From assembly GCA_009776715.1 (NCBI GenBank), contig WRNF01000125.1, positions 1 through 5,008 on the forward strand: 5,008 nucleotides of DNA, written 5' to 3'. The stretch comes from Treponema sp. (GTDB taxonomy: Bacteria; Spirochaetota; Spirochaetia; Treponematales; Breznakiellaceae). The notes beneath the pieces are model-generated. The model was not told the origin of the DNA. It ran no database searches and worked only from the letters and a program-made list of their open reading frames with translations. Positions within the stretch are counted from its first letter, which is position 1, and each line of letters opens with the position of its first letter. This document shows, piece by piece, positions 1 to 5,008 of this stretch. The position numbers and the translations under genes are program-made.

Positions 1-647
1 CCTGTTTTCTGTACGCCATTAACGAAAAACTGCCGGTTTGGTTCGCTGCTAAGGACACTATTTCTAAAACTTACGATGGCAGGTTTAAGGAACTGTTCGC
101 TGAAATTTATGTAAACGAGTTTAAAGAAAAATGTGAAGCGGCAGGGATTAGGTATTACTATACATTGATCGATGATGCAGTTGCGAGAGTGGTAAAAAGC
201 CCTGGCGGTTTCCTTTGGGCCTGCAAAAATTATGACGGCGATGTAATGAGCGACATGATTGCCAGCGCCTGCGGAAGCCTTGCAATGATGACCAGCGTGC
301 TGGTTTCCCCTTCCGGCGCTTTTGAATTCGAAGCAGCGCATGGCACTGTTCAACAGCACTATTACCGCTGGCAAAAAGGGGAAAAAACCAGCACTAACCC
401 AATTGCCCTTATTTTTGCCTGGACAGGCGCATTGGCGAAACGGGCGGAATTGGACGGAACGCCGGACCTTGCAAATTTTGCCAAACAACTGGAAAAAGCA
501 TCTGTCGAGGCCATTGAAACAGGAAATATGACCGGGGATCTTGCCTGCATAGCGCAACCCGCTCCGGCAAAAATTCTAAATTCATGGGAATTTGTGGATA
601 TTATAGCAGAGAAAATGAAAGATTTTAATTTTATCGCATATTCATAA
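1..647 (+). CDS. icd: Isocitrate dehydrogenase, NADP-type (C-terminal part, 5' end outside window)
   Basis: This enzyme oxidatively decarboxylates isocitrate to 2-oxoglutarate in the cytoplasm, usually as a homodimer using Mg2+/Mn2+ and NADP+. The reading frame is open from the window edge (first full codon at 3) and gives 214 residues, about the C-terminal half of a roughly 400-residue protein. Visible landmarks are WACKNYDGDV (216-245), whose aspartates at 240-242 and 252-254 match the metal/isocitrate ligands (human IDH1 Asp275 and Asp279); the Asp at 171-173, matching Asp252; EAAHGTV (330-350), the cofactor loop; and KTSTNPIALIFAWTGALAKR (384-443), a hallmark of the eukaryotic-like/Thermotoga-like class rather than the E. 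coli class. In the cofactor loop the expected Arg before the final His is Gln (354-356), while the Gln257 equivalent is Arg (186-188), so NADP preference should not be assumed. A TTG at 165 is internal, not a start. Family assignment is near certain; cofactor choice is not. Confidence 0.96.
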   Translation, partial: CFLYAINEKLPVWFAAKDTISKTYDGRFKELFAEIYVNEFKEKCEAAGIRYYYTLIDDAVARVVKSPGGFLWACKNYDGDVMSDMIASACGSLAMMTSVLVSPSGAFEFEAAHGTVQQHYYRWQKGEKTSTNPIALIFAWTGALAKRAELDGTPDLANFAKQLEKASVEAIETGNMTGDLACIAQPAPAKILNSWEFVDIIAEKMKDFNFIAYS

Positions 648-659
648 GACTTATTTGGA

Positions 660-687
660 GATGTGCGACGTTTAAATGTCGCACATC
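660..687 (+). terminator. Perfect 10-bp hairpin after icd, possible transcript end without T-tract
   Basis: GATGTGCGAC (660-669) and GTCGCACATC (678-687) are perfect reverse complements around an 8-base loop, GTTTAAAT. It starts 13 bases after the icd stop codon, where a 3'-end stabiliser or terminator is expected. There is no T-run after it, so it is not a canonical intrinsic terminator. The stem is directly visible; the role is inferred. Confidence 0.5.
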
Positions 688-693
688 GCACTG

Positions 694-719
694 GTATATG
701 CCGTTTTAATGGCATATAC
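694..719 (+). repeat. Second hairpin in tandem, 9-bp stem with nearly the same loop
   Basis: GTATATGCC (694-702) and GGCATATAC (711-719) pair perfectly around the 8-base loop GTTTTAAT. The loop differs by one base from that of the hairpin six bases upstream, although the stems are unrelated. No T-tract follows (the next bases are mainly A). It could act with the first hairpin as a 3'-end structure or as a protein-binding palindrome, or be a member of a dispersed repeat family. The TATACT at its 3' edge (715-720) is also -10-like. Confidence 0.5.
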
Positions 720-732
720 TTAAAATAAATGC

Positions 733-738
733 TATATT
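733..738 (+). promoter_or_regulatory. Weak -10-like box (TATATT) for the lipoprotein gene
   Basis: TATATT lies in an A+T-rich stretch downstream of the twin hairpins, about 110 bases before the preferred start of the lipoprotein gene, and would give a leader of roughly 100 bases. No convincing -35 box sits 16-18 bases upstream, where hairpin 2 lies instead. TATACT at 715-720 is an equally possible -10. This is a positional guess only. Confidence 0.2.
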
Positions 739-747
739 AGAAGAAGC

Positions 748-773
748 TCTTGTAAAAACAGGGATTTGCAAGA
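748..773 (+). promoter_or_regulatory. Leader hairpin upstream of the CotH-family lipoprotein gene
   Basis: TCTTGTAAA (748-756) pairs with TTTGCAAGA (765-773), nine pairs including one G-T wobble, around the loop AACAGGGA. It lies in the inferred 5' leader. A T8 tract (792-799) comes 18 bases later, too far for a standard intrinsic terminator. A role in mRNA stability or translation is possible; nothing matches a riboswitch class that I recognise. Confidence 0.3.
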
Positions 774-834
774 ACCTCAGAGTTAAGGGAGTTTTTTTTA
801 TGGAATTTACCTTGCATTTGAGTGAAAAAAAAAT

Positions 835-840
835 AGAGGA
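835..840 (+). promoter_or_regulatory. Ribosome binding site (AGAGGA) that decides the lipoprotein start
   Basis: AGAGGA ends seven bases before the ATG at 848, ideal Shine-Dalgarno spacing. That ATG also places a Lys/Arg-rich N-terminus directly before the hydrophobic signal segment. The competing in-frame ATG at 800 has only TAAGGGA (784-790), nine bases away across a T8 tract, and would put 16 mostly polar residues in front of the signal peptide. Confidence 0.75.
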
Positions 841-847
841 GCATAAA

Positions 848-3800
848 ATGAAAAGAATAAAAATTTGGGCCATAATAACAATTAACGTAGCTTTATTTGC
901 TGTTGTCTTTGCTGCATGTAAAGACCCTACGGGCTCTGACAAGAAACCGCCTCAATCGGCAGAACTGGAAAGCCTAAAAATTAACGGCAAAACTGTTGTT
1001 TTGGGAATTCCTTCAAAATCCCTGGAAACAGCGGAGGCAAAAGTTATTTCCCTTCTTGACACTGTTGCTGCCGAAGGGGTAAGCATTGAACCAAAAGCTT
1101 TTTCTGAGAAAACTACGGTTCTCTGGGGCAAAATGGAACCCGGTAATGATGCTCCTGCATGGGGGCAATGGGAAACATCGACTTTTGCCGATGGTGATTT
1201 TTTAGTAATATGTTTAATTCCTGCAAAAGGCGATACCTTGTATTATATATTTGTGTTTGAAATTGAAGAGACTTCTCCGGTATCAGAAGGTTTATTAGGC
1301 AAAGTGCTGATTCTTCAAGCTTATGGCACCGGCAACAAAACCGATGGCGGCATTTCACATTCATTTGTTGAATTATACAACAAGTCCAATGCTGCCGTTG
1401 ATCTGACAGGCGTTTCGCTGCATTATTCCGGAGGCGGAACAAACTGGAAATCGCTGGATTTAAGCGGACAAACAATCCCTGCCGGATCTTCATTTCTGGT
1501 GTTGGGCAAAAAGATGAATGAATATAACGCCTCTACCGGATGGGGAAGGTTGCAATTAGAAGAGGCCGATGCAGACATGCGGTGGCAGGACGGATCAGGT
1601 TTTCTGGAAATGAACAACAACGCGTTTAAACTTTTTTTGGTAGAAAATTCCTCTGTAATATCGCTAAGGAATCCCTTTGATGCATTGGGAGATAAAACAG
1701 GAATAAAAGTAAAGGGCTATGTGGATTTACTGGGAACAAACGACACAGACATGTCAAAAAATATCGATGCATTTGAAACAAATGATCTTTTAAATCCCAA
1801 TGTAAAAGCTCCCTATTATGCCTCCAAGGGTAAATCCATTCGGCGCATTACCTTATTTGACACCGATGACAACGCTCTTGATTTTGAACGGATCGAGTGG
1901 CGTACTTATCAAAATGAAAGTATCTCCCAGGATGATTTTGATGCCTTAAAGCCACGGTCTACAAAAGACGGACCCTGGAACCCTGTGCATATCAGGGAAC
2001 CTATAGGGGCAAGCAATGCTCGTTTAGGCGGTCTATTAATTGGCGGCACTACCGCAAGCACTGGCGCTCCGGCTGCAACATATTCAGCTATAAGCTACCC
2101 AGGAGCTGCTTCCATTAGCAATCTGGTTGCGGGCAGTGCATCTATCAGTATAGTCATTGCCAGCGGCGCAAGCTTCAGAACAGCAAAGGTTACAGGAACG
2201 GGAGCGCCTTATTGGGATAATGTAATGTCTCCGTCATATTCGTTTGCCAGCGGTGATTTTTTATATATAGAAGTTAAATCTGCTGACGGTCATAATATTA
2301 ATGTGTATAAAATAGTAATTACGGTCGTCCAGGCAGCAGATGCTGTAACGGTTAGCGGCACTTATGCGCTCAGCCTTAATTCGGACATTCCGCAGCAGGC
2401 TGTTGCGATAGAAGCTTACAGTTCGCAAACCGCCGGGAACAAGGATCTTATTAGCAGTGTAAATGCAAATATCTTAGTGAAGGGTTCTGTCGGAAACGGT
2501 ACATGGTCGATGAAGCTACCCTCAGAACAGAACGTGTGGTTCAAAGTGATGGTAACAGATAACACCGGTTTTACTTTTGGAAAAACAGTATCGGACGGAA
2601 TGTCGTTTAACAGCAATACGAGCGGCATTAATTTAGTATTAGGACCCTTTGAAATGCCAAAGCTGGAAGAATTTATTCTTATTGATGCAAGCGCTTTAAA
2701 CGGAATCAAAGAAAACAAGCCAGGAAGCATTAATGAAAGCAACGGCGCCATTACCTTTACTGCAAGGAATTTTACTATAATAAACGCAAACTCGATCATT
2801 GATTTTCATAAACTTGCTGCAAATTTCAAATTATCTAAAGACAGCAAACTATATGCAGGAAACGTGGAGCAGATAAGCGGTGTAACAACTAACAATTATT
2901 ACAATGAAGTTGCGTTTACCGTTGTTTCATGCGACAATGTCCGCAAGACCTATACCGTTGCCGGTCCGCAACAGGTTGCAGGGCTTGCAGAAGTAAACGG
3001 CATCCCAGTTCCCGGCGTAAGAAGCATTGTCAACACCACTAGCTGGCAGACCCAGGGATTTGGAATAATGAACATCAATACCGCCAACACACTTGGATTT
3101 CCCATTATGGCCAATGCATCTGGAGGCTCATGGCATGTGACCAAACTTAATATGGTATGGAATCCCACTGGAACATTTACCTACATCAGCCCAACAGGGA
3201 GGGTTGTTGAAGGAAAAACCGAAATTAAAGGGCGGGGAAACTATTCGGTGCGGCGGCATGATGCTCCGAACCATAAAATAAAGAGCTTTAATCTTAAACT
3301 TAACACAGCGGCCGGTTTTGACTACTATGATTATAAAGAAAAAAAATATATAACCTTGCCGGAACATAGGCGCTGGTCATTACTTGCCCACCAGTATGAC
3401 AATTCCCGCATTAGAACTACCCTTGGCTTCGAGATGGGCCGCCGTGTTCTGACAAATATGGGCTGGCAGCCCCATGCGGATTGGGTTTTCACCTTCATAA
3501 ACGGTGAATTTTATGGTATGTTTATTTTATGTGAAGTAATAAAACCGGATGAAGATCGCCTGGACATATCTCCGCTCATCTCTTCATCAAATCTTTCGGG
3601 CGGTTTTGCAGTAGAAATAAACAATACTAACTGGTATGCCAATGACATTCACAATGATAACGGGAATTGGCCCCTTTCTAATGAATTTATCTTTGATGAA
3701 ATATATAATTTTATGTCCAGCCATCAGAATACTGTAAACAACAGTTCCGGCAATGACGGAGGAAGCGGCACAAGAAAACAGCAGGGGGTGGTGTTTTCAT

Positions 3801-4708
3801 TTAAAGAACCCGACTCCGAAATGGGCTGGTATTATGCGGATCCGCCTGAAGGAAACGGAGACCTTACTTATGCGGACACAACCCACTTCCCCCGCAAAGG
3901 CATTGTGCTGCACTCAAAACTCAGCGACGGTACAGCATACAACCGGGCGAGCAGGCCTGTGTCAGAATGGATAGTGCCGGATGATTTTGGCGATCCAAAT
4001 GGCATGGGAACTAAAGGCATGCTGCAGGCTGGCAATTTTGGACAGAACAACGGCGGTGTATTCGGAAGTAAAACCCTTGGTCTAATGTATCCGGATTATG
4101 CCTCAAGCGCCTTTGTTACGGCTGCTAAATTTTTACAGGATGCCGAAGATGCCATTTACTCTCGTGAAGAATCTGGCGGAGTTCCCTTATATACCAATTA
4201 CATTGACGTTGGTGCCTTCATTGACTGGCAAATAGCCATGGAAATGGCTTCCAACTGGGAAGTTCCTTCCCTTAACGGTCATCATATGCATTATGATCCC
4301 GGTATTGGAAAACTAAAAATGGGGCCAATTTGGGACCTGGACAATGGATGGAACGGCAATGACGGCAATGCAAATCCGGGCTTTACTGGAAAAGGTCCTT
4401 TCTGGCTGAAAGAACTTATGGGCTGGGAAATGACTGGTGTATTCCCTGAAGGAAACAGCAATTCAAGCCGCCGAAGCAGTTACTACATAACTCTTTTCAA
4501 GGAACGCTGGGAAGCAGTAAAGGGCTTGTTTAATGCTGAACTGGACGAATATATTGACATGACTGCCGCCCGGTTTTCAAGGATAACATCAAACTATGGC
4601 GGCGGCAACTGGCCAGGCGCTGGTGCGGTAAACGGCGGCAGGACTGGTTTTAAAAGCACCCTAACTAATAGAAGAAACGCCCTTGACCCGGTTTTCAAAG
4701 GGTGGTAG
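848..4708 (+). CDS. Large multi-domain surface lipoprotein with C-terminal CotH-family kinase domain
   Basis: Predicted 1286-residue lipoprotein, numbered from the ATG at 848. Residues 1-23 are a signal peptide (MKRIK, then a hydrophobic run) ending in a loose lipobox FAA-Cys24 (TGT at 917). Domains, approximately in order: cadherin-like/beta-sandwich module 39-140; lamin-tail domain 149-379 (FVELYNKS, IPAGSSFLVLG, ending GPWNP); second beta-sandwich module 390-494; another sandwich 500-600; DUF5018-like module 604-704 (QISGVTTN, KTYTV); CotH-family domain about 713-1270. CotH landmarks are IKGRGNYS (793-800), WSLLAHQYDNSRIR (843-856), FINGEFYGMFILCEVIKPDE (883-902), FKEPD (985-989), FIDWQIAMEMA (from 1124) and GPIWDLDNGW (1159-1168). 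Known family members include Bacillus spore-coat CotH, an atypical protein kinase, and Mucorales CotH invasins. I infer an envelope-anchored, extracytoplasmic kinase or adhesin; the substrate is unknown. The kinase domain carries a Gly/Asn-rich stretch and an insertion (about 960-1080). No frameshift is seen. An alternative start at 800 adds 16 residues. Fold calls for individual beta modules are less sure than the LTD and CotH calls. Confidence 0.92.
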   Translation: MKRIKIWAIITINVALFAVVFAACKDPTGSDKKPPQSAELESLKINGKTVVLGIPSKSLETAEAKVISLLDTVAAEGVSIEPKAFSEKTTVLWGKMEPGNDAPAWGQWETSTFADGDFLVICLIPAKGDTLYYIFVFEIEETSPVSEGLLGKVLILQAYGTGNKTDGGISHSFVELYNKSNAAVDLTGVSLHYSGGGTNWKSLDLSGQTIPAGSSFLVLGKKMNEYNASTGWGRLQLEEADADMRWQDGSGFLEMNNNAFKLFLVENSSVISLRNPFDALGDKTGIKVKGYVDLLGTNDTDMSKNIDAFETNDLLNPNVKAPYYASKGKSIRRITLFDTDDNALDFERIEWRTYQNESISQDDFDALKPRSTKDGPWNPVHIREPIGASNARLGGLLIGGTTASTGAPAATYSAISYPGAASISNLVAGSASISIVIASGASFRTAKVTGTGAPYWDNVMSPSYSFASGDFLYIEVKSADGHNINVYKIVITVVQAADAVTVSGTYALSLNSDIPQQAVAIEAYSSQTAGNKDLISSVNANILVKGSVGNGTWSMKLPSEQNVWFKVMVTDNTGFTFGKTVSDGMSFNSNTSGINLVLGPFEMPKLEEFILIDASALNGIKENKPGSINESNGAITFTARNFTIINANSIIDFHKLAANFKLSKDSKLYAGNVEQISGVTTNNYYNEVAFTVVSCDNVRKTYTVAGPQQVAGLAEVNGIPVPGVRSIVNTTSWQTQGFGIMNINTANTLGFPIMANASGGSWHVTKLNMVWNPTGTFTYISPTGRVVEGKTEIKGRGNYSVRRHDAPNHKIKSFNLKLNTAAGFDYYDYKEKKYITLPEHRRWSLLAHQYDNSRIRTTLGFEMGRRVLTNMGWQPHADWVFTFINGEFYGMFILCEVIKPDEDRLDISPLISSSNLSGGFAVEINNTNWYANDIHNDNGNWPLSNEFIFDEIYNFMSSHQNTVNNSSGNDGGSGTRKQQGVVFSFKEPDSEMGWYYADPPEGNGDLTYADTTHFPRKGIVLHSKLSDGTAYNRASRPVSEWIVPDDFGDPNGMGTKGMLQAGNFGQNNGGVFGSKTLGLMYPDYASSAFVTAAKFLQDAEDAIYSREESGGVPLYTNYIDVGAFIDWQIAMEMASNWEVPSLNGHHMHYDPGIGKLKMGPIWDLDNGWNGNDGNANPGFTGKGPFWLKELMGWEMTGVFPEGNSNSSRRSSYYITLFKERWEAVKGLFNAELDEYIDMTAARFSRITSNYGGGNWPGAGAVNGGRTGFKSTLTNRRNALDPVFKGW

Positions 4709-4743
4709 CTTTACAAATCGTAAAGACATAAAAGAAAGCCACC
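4701..4743 (+). other. Possible 3'-end hairpins over the lipoprotein stop codon
   Basis: CTTTAC (4709-4714) and GTAAAG (4720-4725) form a 6-bp hairpin with a 5-base loop directly after the TAG. An alternative, larger fold pairs GGTG with CACC (4701-4704 with 4740-4743) and GCTTT with AAAGC (4708-4712 with 4735-4739), with a 3-base bulge. Neither is followed by a T-tract, so a terminator call is weak. Confidence 0.25.
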
Positions 4744-4788
4744 AGCCGGGAAATCACTCTTACGCCTCTTGCAGAATTGTGATAGACT

Positions 4789-4794
4789 TATACT
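4789..4794 (+). promoter_or_regulatory. -10-like box (TATACT) abutting the ATG of the small ORF
   Basis: TATACT directly precedes the ATG at 4795, with TTGCAG at 4769-4774 as a possible but closely spaced (14 bases) -35 element. If this is a promoter, transcription would begin near 4801, inside the small ORF, and its first ATG would not be used. The real first gene would then be the frame starting at 4920. Confidence 0.25.
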
Positions 4795-4923
4795 ATGAAA
4801 ATCCTTGTCAAACGGATAAAAGAACTTAATAGTCTTTTCAAGGCGAATATTTCCCAAAAGAAAAGCTTTCAATATGATGAAGCAAATAATCATAGCGATC
4901 TTACAAGCGAGCCATTACGATGA
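4795..4923 (+). CDS. Possible small protein, 42 residues, unknown function
   Basis: ATG to TGA encodes a 42-residue, basic and polar peptide beginning MKILVKRIKE and ending SEPLR. It has no signal peptide, membrane segment or motif that I recognise. No good Shine-Dalgarno sequence precedes it, and a -10-like TATACT touches its ATG, both of which count against it. In its favour, its TGA overlaps the ATG of the next frame (ATGA at 4920-4923), a common translational-coupling arrangement. It could be a genuine small leader ORF upstream of the next gene or a chance reading frame. Confidence 0.35.
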   Translation: MKILVKRIKELNSLFKANISQKKSFQYDEANNHSDLTSEPLR

Positions 4924-5008
4924 TTTTAGCAAACCGTTACAATTATCCCGATGTTTTTCATAAAAAATCTGCGGAAACACTGGAAACCGCGCTAAACACC
5001 GCCCCTGC
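4920..5008 (+). CDS. N-terminus of an unidentified protein, runs off the window
   Basis: An open frame from ATG 4920 to the window end gives about 29 residues beginning MILANRYNYPDVFHKK and continuing with an alanine- and threonine-containing helix-like stretch. The upstream in-frame stop is TAG at 4893, and ATG 4920 is the only standard start after it. There is no strong ribosome binding site (AAGCGAG at 4905-4911 is weak), so translation may rely on coupling to the 42-codon ORF whose stop overlaps this start. I do not recognise the family from so short a piece and assign no function. Confidence 0.5.
   Translation, partial: MILANRYNYPDVFHKKSAETLETALNTAP

Noticed and set aside
165..647. A separate 160-codon gene starting at TTG 165
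   Set aside because: The frame is open to the window edge and the upstream residues continue the isocitrate dehydrogenase family sequence, so TTG 165 is an internal Leu codon.
660..719. CRISPR or direct-repeat array
   Set aside because: There are only two inverted-repeat units with different stems and no regular spacers; they are hairpins rather than direct repeats.
660..799. Canonical intrinsic terminator
   Set aside because: Neither hairpin after icd is followed by a T-tract, and the T8 at 792-799 is 18 bases from the nearest stem.
706..942. Minus-strand ORF with a hydrophobic middle segment, possible membrane protein
   Set aside because: The hydrophobic stretch lies opposite the lipoprotein signal-peptide region and A/T-rich leader; it crosses the leader hairpins and shows no recognisable domain.
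1113..1620. Minus-strand ORFs inside the lipoprotein gene
   Set aside because: They are antisense to the lamin-tail coding region, which has clear family features on the plus strand; the antisense products have no motif.
4711..4893. Minus-strand 60-codon ORF in the 3' gap
   Set aside because: Low-complexity, Phe/Ile/Lys-rich product of A+T-rich DNA with no motif; it runs against every other gene and overlaps the plus-strand candidates.
4877..4966. Short plus-strand frame starting ATGATGAAG
   Set aside because: It closes after about 29 codons, has no ribosome binding site, and conflicts with the open frame from 4920 that continues to the window edge.

Overview
The window looks like a bacterial chromosome segment, most likely from a spirochaete of the Treponema group (host-associated or gut treponemes). 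This rests on a very large lipoprotein with a loose, spirochaete-style lipobox (Phe-Ala-Ala-Cys), short extracellular beta-sandwich modules of the kind common in treponemal surface lipoproteins, and a CotH-type kinase domain. It sits next to an isocitrate dehydrogenase of the 'eukaryotic-like', Thermotoga-like NADP class. The assignment is by pattern recognition, not by a search.

Layout, all genes on the + strand. (1) Positions 1-647: the C-terminal 214 codons of isocitrate dehydrogenase (icd), with the metal/isocitrate aspartates and the C-terminal cofactor loop. Two residues expected to contact the NADP 2'-phosphate are altered. (2) Positions 648-847: a 200-base gap with two tandem near-perfect hairpins (660-687 and 694-719) that have different stems but almost the same 8-base loop. 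A weak -10-like box, a third hairpin (748-773), a T8 tract, a possible upstream ATG at 800 and an A9 tract follow. (3) Positions 848-4708: a single 1286-residue predicted lipoprotein. In order it has a lipoprotein signal, a cadherin-like/beta-sandwich module, a lamin-tail domain, a second beta-sandwich module, a third sandwich, a DUF5018-like module and a C-terminal CotH-family kinase-like domain. (4) Positions 4709-5008: a short 3' region with small hairpins, then a possible 42-codon ORF (4795-4923). The ORF overlaps, by an ATGA junction, the start of another reading frame that runs off the window.

Functionally, icd is central metabolism (isocitrate to 2-oxoglutarate). The large lipoprotein is an envelope or surface protein whose beta-sandwich stalk probably displays a CotH-like phosphotransferase or adhesin-like head outside the cytoplasm. 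Nothing in the sequence ties the two genes to one pathway; the hairpins and separate leader suggest separate transcription units. No tRNA, rRNA, CRISPR array, insertion sequence or phage gene was recognised. The most interesting features are the multi-domain CotH lipoprotein, the insertion inside its kinase domain, the twin same-loop hairpins, and the cofactor-site substitutions in icd.
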